Notes: generated by a model from the sequence alone, not told the origin. 36,059 nucleotides of DNA from Candidatus Bathyarchaeota archaeon (GCA_016783485.1 JADHWM010000016.1:1-36059); one strand, 5' to 3'; numbered from the stretch's first letter, positions 7,823 to 15,784 are shown. Program-made: numbers and translations.

Positions 7823-8782
7823 ATGCCCACTTTCCACCAACCACCCTCGAACGAGCACATCGACTGGAGTAGTCCCGCGTTGAAGATAATATTCCTCGGA
7901 ACCAGCGGCAGCATGCCCACACAGAGGAGGGGGGCTTCAGCCATCGCGGTGAAGAGGAACCGGGAGCTCATCATCTTCGACTGTGGCGAGGGAACCCAAC
8001 GCCGCATGGTGGAGGCCGGACTCGGGTTCCGGCGGCCCACCAAGATCTTCATCAGCCATCTCCACGGAGACCACATCCTCGGCCTCCCCGGCCTACTGCA
8101 GTCCATGACTCTCCTCGACCGGGAGAGGCCCCTTGAAGTCTACGGCCCCACGGGCCTGGCAGATTTCATGAGGGCTTTCAGCGAGACCCTGGGAATCCCC
8201 CGGTTCCCGGTGAAGTTATTCGAGATCGTCTCCGAGGGGCTTGTCTTCCAAGGGGATGAGTATGTCGTGGCGACGGTCGAAGCGGACCACGACATGCCCA
8301 GCTGGTCATATGTCCTCGAAGAGCGCCCGAAGCCCGGGAGGTTCCATCCCGAGAAGGCGGAGGCCCTCGGTGTACCCAAGGGGCCCCTGTGGAAGCGGCT
8401 TCAGCAGGGGGAGGATGTTGTGCTTGAGGACGGGAGATCCGTGAAGACCGAGGAGGTCATCGACCCGCCTAGGAAAGGCCTCAAGATCGCTTACAGCGGG
8501 GACACGAGGCCTAGTGAGAGGTTTGCGGTGGCTGCCGAGGGATCCGACCTCCTCATCCACGAGGCCACATTCGACGACTTGCTACTAGAGAGGGCCGGGG
8601 AGAACAGGCACTCGACAGCAACCCAGGCAGCCGAGATCGCCGTCAAGGCCGACGCGAAGAGGCTGATCTTGACCCATATCAGCTCCAGATACCCTGATCC
8701 GTCTCATCTCCTCGAGGAGGCGAAGGCGATATTCCCGGAGACAATGATCGCTGAGGATCTCTACGAGATCGACTTGTCCTGA
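7823..8782 (+). CDS. rnz: Ribonuclease Z (tRNA 3' endonuclease)
   Basis: This metallo-beta-lactamase enzyme trims the 3' trailers of pre-tRNAs. Conserved elements are IIFLGTSGSMPT, the metal motif SHLHGDHILGLPG (HxHxDH, residues 79-84), IAYSGDTRPS with the bridging Asp, and a C-terminal LILTHISSRY His motif. The length of 319 aa from ATG 7823, or 300 from TTG 7880, suits the short archaeal form. The conserved fold starts only at the TTG, so 7880 is a serious alternative. A further in-frame ATG at 7754 overlaps the end of the reductase remnant and is least likely. The gene converges on the isomerase at 8789 with a 6-bp gap. Confidence 0.92.
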   Translation: MPTFHQPPSNEHIDWSSPALKIIFLGTSGSMPTQRRGASAIAVKRNRELIIFDCGEGTQRRMVEAGLGFRRPTKIFISHLHGDHILGLPGLLQSMTLLDRERPLEVYGPTGLADFMRAFSETLGIPRFPVKLFEIVSEGLVFQGDEYVVATVEADHDMPSWSYVLEERPKPGRFHPEKAEALGVPKGPLWKRLQQGEDVVLEDGRSVKTEEVIDPPRKGLKIAYSGDTRPSERFAVAAEGSDLLIHEATFDDLLLERAGENRHSTATQAAEIAVKADAKRLILTHISSRYPDPSHLLEEAKAIFPETMIAEDLYEIDLS

Positions 8783-8788
8783 GCGGCG

Positions 8789-9562
8789 TCACTTCAACTC
8801 TTCGAGGAGTTGGACGCACTCGACGATGGCCTCGTGGGACTCTATGGTGACCCAGCCGTCGAAGGGGGACTCCCTGAGGGCCTCCATGACCTCCTCCCAG
8901 GCGACGGAGCCTTCGCCTATCCGCAGGTGGGTGTCACTGTCGCCGTGGTTGTCGCTCACGTGGACGTGGGCTATCCTGTCCCCGAATCTCCTGATGAACT
9001 CCAGCTCCTCGCCCCTGATGTGAGCGTGGGCGACGTCGAGGACCATAAACGCCTCAATACCGACCTCATGGTAGAAGCGGTCAAAGTCCTCCACCGACTT
9101 CATCACGAAGGGGAAGGGCTCCGGGACGTTCTCGATCATGGCTCTCACGCCAAGGGTCTCGGCGTAATCTACGAGGCGCCTAGCAGATTCGAGGTTGATC
9201 CGCCAAGCGGTTCCCTGGGGGAGAGCCCACTCCAGAGCGGTAGTGTTTCCGGGGTGGAAGACAAACGCCTCCGCGCCCAGATCCGAAGCATATCTGATAG
9301 AGTCCTCGAGGCGCCCGAGGATGGCCTCACGCACCTGAGGGTCCTCCGCAGCGATGTTTACGTCCGTGTAAGGAGCGTGGACCGAGTATTCCAGACCGTG
9401 GGTCTCCTTGATCTCGAGGAGCGCCTCGACCCGGGAGGGGGACAGTGCGTGGGGCCCGGCGTCCATCAGCTCGATGAACTTGGTGGGGGCCTCGAGGACG
9501 AGGGTCATAGCCTCTTCCAACGGCTTGTGGAGGCAGAAAAGGGTTGAGACGGCGATTTCCAT
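8789..9562 (-). CDS. Sugar phosphate isomerase/epimerase-like TIM barrel protein
   Basis: The 257-aa protein belongs to the xylose-isomerase-like / AP endonuclease family 2 barrel superfamily. Expected strand-end motifs are visible: YSVHAPY, AFVFHPGN, MIENVPEP, MVLDVAHAH, IAHVHVSDNHGDSDTH, LRIGEGSVAWEEV and VTIESHE. Acidic and His residues at those positions would bind the divalent metal. Such proteins isomerise or epimerise sugars or, in a minority, cut DNA at abasic sites (endonuclease IV); the short length and lack of endonuclease IV signature motifs favour the sugar side. Substrate is unknown. It is divergent from the flavodiiron gene starting at 9660. Confidence 0.85.
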   Translation of the reverse strand: MEIAVSTLFCLHKPLEEAMTLVLEAPTKFIELMDAGPHALSPSRVEALLEIKETHGLEYSVHAPYTDVNIAAEDPQVREAILGRLEDSIRYASDLGAEAFVFHPGNTTALEWALPQGTAWRINLESARRLVDYAETLGVRAMIENVPEPFPFVMKSVEDFDRFYHEVGIEAFMVLDVAHAHIRGEELEFIRRFGDRIAHVHVSDNHGDSDTHLRIGEGSVAWEEVMEALRESPFDGWVTIESHEAIVECVQLLEELK

Positions 9563-9625
9563 AGGATCAATTGTAAGGGCGCTGGTTGCCTTTGAAGTTT
9601 AGCATCAATCGGTGAACTGCTAACC

Positions 9626-9633
9626 CTTTTATT
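9626..9633 (+). promoter_or_regulatory. TATA box of the flavodiiron gene
   Basis: cttttatt is centred about 30 bp before the GTG start at 9660, supporting that start and a leaderless transcript. Confidence 0.5.
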
Positions 9634-9659
9634 CCATCCTGCTAAAATCGAATTGAGTC

Positions 9660-10844
9660 GTGACCTATTTGATCAAGCTAAAAGAAGGAGTTTACTGGGT
9701 GGGGGCCATCGATTGGAACCTCCGCAATTTCCACGGCTACCTCACTCACCGGGGCTCCACGTACAACGCATACCTCATCGTGGACGAGAAGATCGCTCTG
9801 GTCGACACGGTGAAGGACAAGTCCTTCCCCGAGATGATGGAGAGGATCAGGGAGATCGTGGACCCGAGCGAGATCGATTACGTGATCTCCAACCACACGG
9901 AGCCCGACCACTCGGGATGCATCACGAAGCTCCTAACTATCGCAGAGAACGCAGAGCTCGTCGCCTCAAATTTCGGTGTAAAAAACCTTCGAGGCTACTT
10001 CGGTGAGGGCCTCAAGGTCACGTCCATCACGGACAAGCCCTCCATAAACCTGGGCAAGAAGACTCTCCAGTTCACGCCCATCCCCATGGTTCACTGGCCT
10101 GATTCGATGGTCACATACATTCCCGAGGATAAGATACTCCTACCAAATGACGCCTTCGGGCAGCACATCGCCTCATCGGGGAGATTCGACGACGAGGTCG
10201 ACCCGGGGGTGCTGATGCAGGAGGCGAGCACCTACTACGCCAATATAATCATGCATCTCTCGACCAGCGTCGGTAGGGCGCTCAAGGCACTGGGGGGCTT
10301 GGAGATCGATTTGATCGGGCCGAGCCATGGGGTCATCTGGAGGAGCATGATCGGGGAGATCATGGATAAGTACCGGGGGTGGGTCGCGGGGGAGACCATC
10401 CCCAGGGCGGTCATCGTCTACGACACCATGTGGGAGAGCACCCACATGATCGCTAGGGCTCTGAGCGATGGCGTGGCCGAGGGGGGCGTCGAGGTCAAGC
10501 TGCACAGGCTGGGGGCGTCCCACAACAGTGACGTCATCGCCGACATCCTCGAGGCGAAGGCGGTCCTCGTCGGTTCCCCCACCATCAACAACGGCGTATT
10601 CCCGACCGTCGCCTCATTCCTTGCGTACCTGAAGGGACTGAAACCCAGGTTCAAGATCGGCGCCTTCTTCGGCTCCTATGGCTGGGGCGGGGGCGCGAGG
10701 AAAGAAGTTGAGGCGGGACTCGAGGCGGCGGGCATAGAGCTAATCGAGGGGGACCTCGAATACAAATTCAGGCCGGGCGCTGAGGAGCTGCTGAAAGCCA
10801 GGGAGTTCGGGAGAACCCTAACGGGAAAAATACTGAGGGGCTAG
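9660..10844 (+). CDS. fprA: A-type flavoprotein / flavodiiron protein (FprA)
   Basis: The 394-aa protein joins a metallo-beta-lactamase-like diiron domain (about 1-248) to a flavodoxin domain (about 250-394). All diiron ligands are present: H79, E81 and D83 with H84 in NHTEPDH, H145 in MVHWPD, D164 in PNDAFG and H223 in GPSHG. The FMN loop is DTMWESTHMIA, with SPTINNGVFPT further on. Flavodiiron proteins reduce O2 to water or NO to N2O, and in methanogens use F420H2; the usual inference is oxygen protection in an anaerobe. No rubredoxin gene is adjacent. GTG start chosen from the TATA box and the conserved N-terminus. Confidence 0.95.
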   Translation: MTYLIKLKEGVYWVGAIDWNLRNFHGYLTHRGSTYNAYLIVDEKIALVDTVKDKSFPEMMERIREIVDPSEIDYVISNHTEPDHSGCITKLLTIAENAELVASNFGVKNLRGYFGEGLKVTSITDKPSINLGKKTLQFTPIPMVHWPDSMVTYIPEDKILLPNDAFGQHIASSGRFDDEVDPGVLMQEASTYYANIIMHLSTSVGRALKALGGLEIDLIGPSHGVIWRSMIGEIMDKYRGWVAGETIPRAVIVYDTMWESTHMIARALSDGVAEGGVEVKLHRLGASHNSDVIADILEAKAVLVGSPTINNGVFPTVASFLAYLKGLKPRFKIGAFFGSYGWGGGARKEVEAGLEAAGIELIEGDLEYKFRPGAEELLKAREFGRTLTGKILRG

Positions 10845-10854
10845 CCTCTCTCCC

Positions 10855-11451
10855 CTAGATCATGGGGAGAAGGAAGTTCACGTAGAAGGCCATCTGGACC
10901 CAGGTCAGTATAGAGCTCAACACCGCCCCTGCAGCGATCTGCTTTTTGTTGTGGGCTTTTAGCTCGAGCCTCGCCCAGGCGACCGGTAGCAGTATGAGCA
11001 TGAGGGGGGCTATCTTCGTGCCGAGTTGGAACATCAATGCTGTGAGGGGTCCCATGACGCCCACCATGTGGATGCTGATCTTCCAGGAGAGGGTGATGAA
11101 GAGCATCACGATGGCGTTCACGAAGTAGCACGCCATCAGGGCTGTTACCACGAAGGGGGCCTCGTACCAGAGGAGGGCCGTGACCCCCATGAGGTATGAT
11201 GCCATGGCCCAGAGGAAGGGTTCCGTCCTCGTGGACCTGTCCGAGGCGTAGATGTCGGGGATTATCCCTTTCCTGACCAGGTAGTAGGTCGAGGAGAGGG
11301 GTAGCACCGCCCCGAAGAGGGTGGTGATCGCGATGAGCAGGTTGGGGTTGTCGTGCCTCTGAGTGAGTATGAGGGGCACGAAGGTCAGTATGGCGACCAG
11401 GGGGGCGTTCATAGCTGCGGAGATGAAGGTCGCGAGCTGTCTCCTATCCAA
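10855..11451 (-). CDS. Multi-pass membrane protein, PAP2-like at best
   Basis: The 198-aa product has about six membrane helices. Spacing of polar loops (IYASDRSTRTEPF, then LSWKISIHMVGVMGP) recalls PAP2/phosphatidic-acid-phosphatase-type proteins, where RP and SGH motifs occupy such loops. The catalytic motifs are imperfect here: no clear KxxxxxxRP, SIH instead of SGH, and no obvious final SRxxxxxHxxxD. It may be a diverged or non-catalytic relative, or a different family. The frame starts with TTG 11451 next to a TATA box at 11469-11476; an internal Met at residue 14 is the alternative. It lies downstream of the isc cluster on the same strand. Confidence 0.65.
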   Translation of the reverse strand: MDRRQLATFISAAMNAPLVAILTFVPLILTQRHDNPNLLIAITTLFGAVLPLSSTYYLVRKGIIPDIYASDRSTRTEPFLWAMASYLMGVTALLWYEAPFVVTALMACYFVNAIVMLFITLSWKISIHMVGVMGPLTALMFQLGTKIAPLMLILLPVAWARLELKAHNKKQIAAGAVLSSILTWVQMAFYVNFLLPMI

Positions 11452-11468
11452 AGCACTTTCACTGACCG

Positions 11469-11476
11469 TATATATT
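11469..11476 (-). promoter_or_regulatory. TATA box before the PAP2-like gene
   Basis: aatatata on the minus strand lies about 18-25 bp before TTG 11451, just after the small Cys-protein stop (11480-11482). It argues for a separate transcript for the membrane protein. Confidence 0.45.
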
Positions 11477-11479
11477 CAG

Positions 11480-11635
11480 CTAGGATTGATCCCGATTATT
11501 AACCTTTTCTTGCTGCGCGCAACAGTAGATCACCGTCTTGCCGTCCTCGACTCTCCGGATCGTCGCGAAGACGCAGTCCTCGTCATCGGAGACGGGCTTG
11601 CAGATGGGGCAGGGGGTGAACTTTTTATCGCTCAT
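11480..11635 (-). CDS. 51-aa Cys-rich protein coupled to IscU
   Basis: I translated a 51-residue frame from ATG 11635 to the TAG at 11480-11482. The start overlaps the IscU stop as ATGA (ATG 11633-11635, TGA 11632-11634), the arrangement of coupled translation. The product carries C9 and C12 in PCPIC, C21, and adjacent C38-C39 in IYCCAQQ, suggesting a small zinc or iron-sulfur site. The middle (VFATIRRVEDGKTVIY) looks like a two-strand ribbon. No family was recognised. Position as the third gene of an iscS-iscU unit suggests a helper, carrier or scaffold accessory for Fe-S assembly; that role is inference only. Confidence 0.7.
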   Translation of the reverse strand: MSDKKFTPCPICKPVSDDEDCVFATIRRVEDGKTVIYCCAQQEKVNNRDQS

Positions 11636-12003
11636 TTCTTCTTCCCCCTGTAGTTCTCGATGGCCTCGTGGAGGGCGTCGGCGGCGAGGTTGCTGCAGTG
11701 CATCTTGACCGGCGGGAGCCCCCCGAGTTCGTCTGCGACATCCTGGCGGGTGATGGTCATCGCCTCGTCGAGGGTCTTCCCCTTCGCGAGCTCAGTGGTC
11801 ATGCTGGTGGTGGCGATGGCTGCGCCGCAGCCGAAGGTCTTGAACTTGATGTCTTCGATCTTGTCGTCTTTGACCTTGATGTAGATGGACATCACGTCCC
11901 CGCAGACGGGGTTCCCCACTGATCCGACTCCGTCGGCGTCCTCGATCTCCCCCACGTTCCGGGGGTTCCTGAAGTGGTCGAGCACCTTCTCGCTGTACAT
12001 CAT
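11632..12003 (-). CDS. iscU: Iron-sulfur cluster scaffold protein IscU/NifU
   Basis: The 123-aa scaffold has all cluster ligands: C34 with D36 in NPVCGD, C59 in FGCGAA and C103 in KMHCSNLA. D36 is the residue linked with holding a labile 2Fe-2S cluster for transfer. The partner binding motif LPPVK (96-100), used by HscA-type chaperones in bacteria, is also present, although no chaperone gene is nearby. The start ATG-ATG overlaps the IscS stop by 4 bp, and its own stop overlaps the 51-aa protein, so three products should be made from one message. Confidence 0.95.
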   Translation of the reverse strand: MMYSEKVLDHFRNPRNVGEIEDADGVGSVGNPVCGDVMSIYIKVKDDKIEDIKFKTFGCGAAIATTSMTTELAKGKTLDEAMTITRQDVADELGGLPPVKMHCSNLAADALHEAIENYRGKKK

Positions 12004-13160
12004 CTCAGCTCCTCAGGGGTGAGGGGGGACATCGCGCGTAGCCTCCCCACGACCTCCGGCATCTGCTGTATCACGTATTCGATGTGCTCCTCGTTATTTA
12101 CCTTTCCCAGGGTGTAGACGAGGCTGCCGTGGGCTTCCTCGTGCTTCAGCCCCATGGCCCTGAGGACGTGGGAGGGCTCCAGAGTCTTCGCGGTGCACGC
12201 GGAGCCCGAGGAGACCTTGATGCCGAGCTGGTCGAGGCTCAGGATGAGGGCCTCCCCCTCGATGTAGCTGAACCTGATGTTCGCGTTGTTGGGGAGCCTC
12301 AGGGTCGGGTGACCGTTTAGGTACGACTCCTTAATGGATTCGGTCACCCCCTTGATCAACTTGTCACGGAGAATTGTGAGACGCTTACCCTCAGCATCCA
12401 TTTCAGCCGAGGCGAGCCCCGCGGCGGCCCCCATCCCGACGATGCCCGGGACGTTCTCGGATCCGGATCTGATTCCCCTCTCCTGACCCCCGCCGAGGAT
12501 CTGGGGCTTCACCCTCAGCCCCTTCTTGACGTAGAGGGCTCCCACCCCTTTCGGTCCGTACAAGTCGTTGGAGGAGAGGGTCATGAAGTCTACGCTTTTC
12601 GTTTCGAGGCCGATCTGGCCGGCGGCAGCTGTGGCGTCGGTATGGAATAGAGCGTCGCTCCTGTGAGCGATCTCCGCGGCCTCCTCGAAGGGCTGGATGG
12701 TCCCGATCTCCCCGTTGGCCGCCATCACCGAGACGAGCACGGTCTTGTCGTTCACGAGGCTCTCGAGCTCTCCAAGCTCGACGACTCCCTCGGCGTCCAC
12801 CGGAGCGTATTTGATCTCAAAGCCCTCCCTGTAGAGCTCCTTCCCCACGTTGAGGGATGAGATGTGCTCAATTGCCGAGAGGACGATGCGGTTCCCCTTC
12901 TTCGTGTACCTCCGAGTGGCCCCCCCGATCCCGAGGTTGTTGGCCTCCGTCGCGGAGGATGTGAAGACGATCTCCCCTGCCTCAGCCCCGATGAGGGAGG
13001 CTACCTGCTGCCTCGCCTGGTTCACGGCCTTGAGGGCATCGAATCCCTCCCCGTGGAAGCTGGCGGGGTTCCCGTAGTATTCCGTGAAGTAGGGGGTCAT
13101 CGCCTCTAGGACCCTAGGGTCCACGGGCTTCCCGGCTCCGTGATCCATGTAAACTTTCAA
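12000..13160 (-). CDS. iscS: IscS-type cysteine desulfurase homologue with Lys to Asp at the PLP site
   Basis: The 386-aa class-V fold-type I protein pairs with IscU. It has the stacking His (AIEH, H99), the PLP-phosphate and pyridine contacts (SSATEANN, HTDATAAAGQ) and the mobile sulfur-carrying Cys C322 in SSGSACTAK. The segment that normally reads SSHKxYGPKG, with the Schiff-base lysine, reads SSNDLYGPKG: residue 199 is Asp (codon 12564-12566). The start reads YMDHGAGKPVD instead of the usual YLDNAATTP. As I recall, the Archaeoglobus fulgidus IscS has the same Asp199, lacks internal PLP linkage, and still forms an IscS-IscU complex. So this protein is likely a poor or unconventional desulfurase. 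Confidence 0.93.
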   Translation of the reverse strand: MKVYMDHGAGKPVDPRVLEAMTPYFTEYYGNPASFHGEGFDALKAVNQARQQVASLIGAEAGEIVFTSSATEANNLGIGGATRRYTKKGNRIVLSAIEHISSLNVGKELYREGFEIKYAPVDAEGVVELGELESLVNDKTVLVSVMAANGEIGTIQPFEEAAEIAHRSDALFHTDATAAAGQIGLETKSVDFMTLSSNDLYGPKGVGALYVKKGLRVKPQILGGGQERGIRSGSENVPGIVGMGAAAGLASAEMDAEGKRLTILRDKLIKGVTESIKESYLNGHPTLRLPNNANIRFSYIEGEALILSLDQLGIKVSSGSACTAKTLEPSHVLRAMGLKHEEAHGSLVYTLGKVNNEEHIEYVIQQMPEVVGRLRAMSPLTPEELR

Positions 13161-13189
13161 GGGACTCCCAATATGGGGAGAGGTTTGGC

Positions 13190-13197
13190 TTTTAAAA
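13190..13197. promoter_or_regulatory. Palindromic TATA box shared by iscS and the Nudix gene
   Basis: ttttaaaa is a perfect palindrome within ttttaaaaaac. It is about 30-37 bp upstream of the iscS ATG (13160, minus) and about 20-27 bp upstream of GTG 13217, or 47-54 bp upstream of ATG 13244, on plus. It is the only good TATA candidate in the 83-bp gap, so it may serve both directions. Confidence 0.5.
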
Positions 13198-13243
13198 AAC
13201 CTTCATCAATAGATGCGTGAAAGGAGACAGGGGACGAAAACCG

Positions 13244-13687
13244 ATGGCTGAGAACAGAAAACGGGGATGGGTCGACTGGGAGCTGTTCAAACAGATAAGA
13301 GCGTCCATGCCCCTGGCCAGCATCGATTTACTGGCGGTCCACGAGGGGAGGCTGCTGCTCATGAAGCGTGTGAACGAGCCCGGGAAGGGCGTCTGGTTCG
13401 TTCCTGGGGGTAGGATCAGGTACGGGGAGACCCTGAAGGAGACGGTCCTCAGGGAGCTGGAGGAGGAGACGGGGCTCACTCCCGTAGGCTTCGAGGCGAA
13501 GGGGAGCATGTGCCATTTCTGGTCCGACACCCATTACGTGACCACTTTCTTCAGGGTCGATGTCGCCGGAGACGTGGTCCGCATGGATGATGAGCACGAT
13601 GAGTACGCTTGGGTCTCCGAGCTTCCCGATGACGTTCATCCCCTCGTGAGGGAGATGGCTGAGCGGGCGGAGATCTTCGAGAAGTGA
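13244..13687 (+). CDS. Nudix hydrolase, GDP-mannose mannosyl hydrolase-like
   Basis: The 147-aa protein has a perfect Nudix box starting at G56: GRIRYGE, then REL at 70-72, EEETGL at 73-78, matching GX5EX7REUXEEXGU. The lead-in MPLASIDLLAVHEG and VWFVPGGR resembles the GDP-mannose mannosyl hydrolase branch, which cuts nucleotide sugars, but unlike classical Gmm it keeps the full Glu set of the box, so a pyrophosphohydrolase reaction is more likely. Start options are GTG 13217 (9 codons longer) and ATG 13244. Its 3' end converges on the tRNA gene, with 9 bp between. Confidence 0.88.
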   Translation: MAENRKRGWVDWELFKQIRASMPLASIDLLAVHEGRLLLMKRVNEPGKGVWFVPGGRIRYGETLKETVLRELEEETGLTPVGFEAKGSMCHFWSDTHYVTTFFRVDVAGDVVRMDDEHDEYAWVSELPDDVHPLVREMAERAEIFEK

Positions 13688-13696
13688 CGTGGAGGG

Positions 13697-13813
13697 TGGT
13701 CCCGCCCCCCGGAGTTGAACCGGGAACCCTCCGGTGTCTGCTCATGGCTTGATTGCCATCGCCCCGCGGGGCGTTGACTACAGCCGGATGCTCTGCCATT
13801 GAGCTAGGGCGGG
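13697..13813 (-). tRNA. tRNA-Tyr (GTA) with 42-nt intron
   Basis: Minus strand. The acceptor stem CCCGCCC/GGGCGGG pairs fully and begins with C1-G72, the archaeal tRNA-Tyr identity pair. The D arm is GCTC/GAGC, the anticodon stem TCCGG/CCGGA and the T arm CCCGG-TTCAACT-CCGGG. Discriminator A73 (13700) is followed by an encoded CCA (13699-13697). The loop reads C-T-G-T-A-G then, after an intron, A; anticodon GTA is at 13781-13779. The intron sits after position 37 (13777-13736). Confidence 0.95.
13736..13777 (-). other. tRNA-Tyr intron made of two hairpins
   Basis: The 42-nt intron follows G37. CTGT (32-35) can pair with GCAG near the intron 3' end, giving a 4-bp helix with three-base bulges AGT and ACA at the two splice sites, close to a bulge-helix-bulge (the inner helix pairs poorly, so relaxed). 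Inside are two perfect hairpins: CGCCC-CGCG-GGGCG and ATGGC-AATCAA-GCCAT. Confidence 0.85.
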
Positions 13814-13904
13814 TGAACGATTCCGATATCCGGCTCGGAACAAGAAAGATTCCCTCATCCGGGATTTAAATCATTTCGTCAGGTCTACATGCCCATCTGT
13901 AGGC

Positions 13905-15755
13905 CTAACGGGCCCTGCTGAAGCTCGGGAAGTACTCTTTTGCCCCGGGGAGGTAGAGGGCCCTGCTGTACTCCTCCATGAACTCCACGTCCACCAGTAG
14001 GTCGACGTAGACGGTCCTCTCCGCTATATCCTTCGCCTCCCGCCTCTTCCCCATGGACATCAGGGTCGCGTAGGCCCCGGAGAGGCTCCCGTTCCCGATG
14101 GGGTGGACCTCGGCGTTGGGGAGCTCCGGGAAGATCCCCATCTTCACGGCGTTCCCGAGGTCGGTGTAGGTGCCAAAGGCCCCGGCGACGTAGAAGTAGC
14201 GGATGTCCTCGATGGTGATCTTGAGCTTCTTCATGAGGACTGTGATAGCCCCGCAGGCGGCGGCCTTGGAGTCGATGACGTAGTCGAGGTCGGTCTGGGT
14301 GAGGACGATGTCCTGCCCGATTGTGGTCTTGTCCCCGGGGACGACGACATACTCGAGGCCCCATTTACCCTCCCGGACGCGATCGGTCTTGCCGGGGATG
14401 AGCTTTCCCACGAAGTCGAGGAGGCCCACACCGAAGAGCTCCGCGACTAGGTCGATGAGCCCTGAGCCGCAGATCCCCTTCACCCTGGCGTTCTCGATGG
14501 TGGTGTACTCCGCCTCGTAGGTCTCGGGGTCGATGGTGATGTGATCTATGCCTCCTCTGGCGCCCCGCATCCCGTGGCGGACCCCTGTTCCCTCGAAGGC
14601 GGGGCCGGAGGCGCAGCTGCTGCTGAAGAGCCAGCTGCTGTTCCCGAAGATGATCTCCCCGTTGGTCCCCAGGTCCACCATGAGGCTGAGCTCCTCGCTG
14701 TTATGCATGTCGGAGGCGAGGACGTCCCCGATGGCGTCGCCGCCGAGGAACCGGCTAACGTTGGGGACGCAGTAGGCGTAGGCCTCGGGGTTGACGTTGA
14801 GGCCTAGGCGCTTCGCTTTCTTGATGATGGGTTCCCTGGAGACCTTGACGTTGGCGATCTCGAGGTAGCTGGGATCTATCCCAGCGAAGAGGTGGTTCAT
14901 CACGGTGTTCCCGCCGGCGCAGACGTCGGTGATGTCCTCGGGGTCGACGCCGGCCTCCTGGGTGACTTGAGCGATGACGTCGTTGATGGTGCTCATCACG
15001 ATCCTCTGGAGCCTGTCGAGTCCCTCCTTGGTTCGGGCGAAGGAGATCCGGGTCACGAGTTCCTCCCCATATGTGATCTGGCGGTTCATCTCCGAGGCCC
15101 GGGCCAGGATGTTCCCCGTCTTGAGGTCGACAAGGAACCCGACCACGGTGGTGGTGCCGATGTCGACGGCGAGCCCATAGTTGTAGCCCGTCCTCTCCCC
15201 GGGCTCCACGTCGATGATCTCCGGGAATCCGTTTGTTCTGGAGACCGTGGCCGTGACGGGGCCGTCCCCGATGACCTGGAGCTTCCCGTAGACCTCCTCC
15301 CCCACCCGGGGCTGGACCCCCGTGTACCCCTGGAGCCTGATGGTCCTGTGGGGTATCAGGAGGGGGCTGTCGACGTAGGGCGAGGCTTCGATGATGTACT
15401 TCCGGGAGCTGGGGTCGGGCTCCTCGATGTAGAGCTCGGCGCTGAGGAGGATCTGGGGGCGGTCGATCCTGCTCTCGGTGGGTATGGTGAATACGCAGTC
15501 GCCGAGGAGGCGAGTAGCGCATGCGAGCTGGTAACCCTCGTCGAGCTCAGCATGGCTCAGGAACTTTTGGGGGGCGTCGGAGAAGACCCGGATATCCCCA
15601 CTTTCATGGATGACACGGCACTTGCCGCAGATCCTCTTGCCCCCGCATAGGCTCTCGATCCTGACTCCCCCCTCCCTCATCACTGTTAGGAGGATGTCCC
15701 CCTTCTCGGCTGTGAGCTCGACGTTTAGGGGGTTGATGAGGACCTTCAGGGTCAA
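13905..15755 (-). CDS. RACo-like reductive activator of corrinoid proteins (ferredoxin plus ASKHA domain)
   Basis: The 616-aa protein starts with a 2Fe-2S plant-type ferredoxin domain (C37, C43, C46, C79), a linker, then a large DUF4445/ASKHA domain. That domain has the ATP phosphate loop AVDIGTTT (196-203), a second loop MVDLGTNGE, CAGGNTVMNHL and CGSGLIDL. RACo-type proteins use ATP to drive low-potential electron transfer onto inactive Co(II) corrinoid methyl carriers, as in acetyl-CoA pathway or methylamine/O-methyl demethylation. No corrinoid protein or methyltransferase is in the window, so the partner is outside. ATG 15755 lies 30-37 bp after a TATA box. Confidence 0.9.
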   Translation of the reverse strand: MTLKVLINPLNVELTAEKGDILLTVMREGGVRIESLCGGKRICGKCRVIHESGDIRVFSDAPQKFLSHAELDEGYQLACATRLLGDCVFTIPTESRIDRPQILLSAELYIEEPDPSSRKYIIEASPYVDSPLLIPHRTIRLQGYTGVQPRVGEEVYGKLQVIGDGPVTATVSRTNGFPEIIDVEPGERTGYNYGLAVDIGTTTVVGFLVDLKTGNILARASEMNRQITYGEELVTRISFARTKEGLDRLQRIVMSTINDVIAQVTQEAGVDPEDITDVCAGGNTVMNHLFAGIDPSYLEIANVKVSREPIIKKAKRLGLNVNPEAYAYCVPNVSRFLGGDAIGDVLASDMHNSEELSLMVDLGTNGEIIFGNSSWLFSSSCASGPAFEGTGVRHGMRGARGGIDHITIDPETYEAEYTTIENARVKGICGSGLIDLVAELFGVGLLDFVGKLIPGKTDRVREGKWGLEYVVVPGDKTTIGQDIVLTQTDLDYVIDSKAAACGAITVLMKKLKITIEDIRYFYVAGAFGTYTDLGNAVKMGIFPELPNAEVHPIGNGSLSGAYATLMSMGKRREAKDIAERTVYVDLLVDVEFMEEYSRALYLPGAKEYFPSFSRAR

Positions 15756-15784
15756 TGAAGTATCTATTCATGAGTGAAGGGGTT

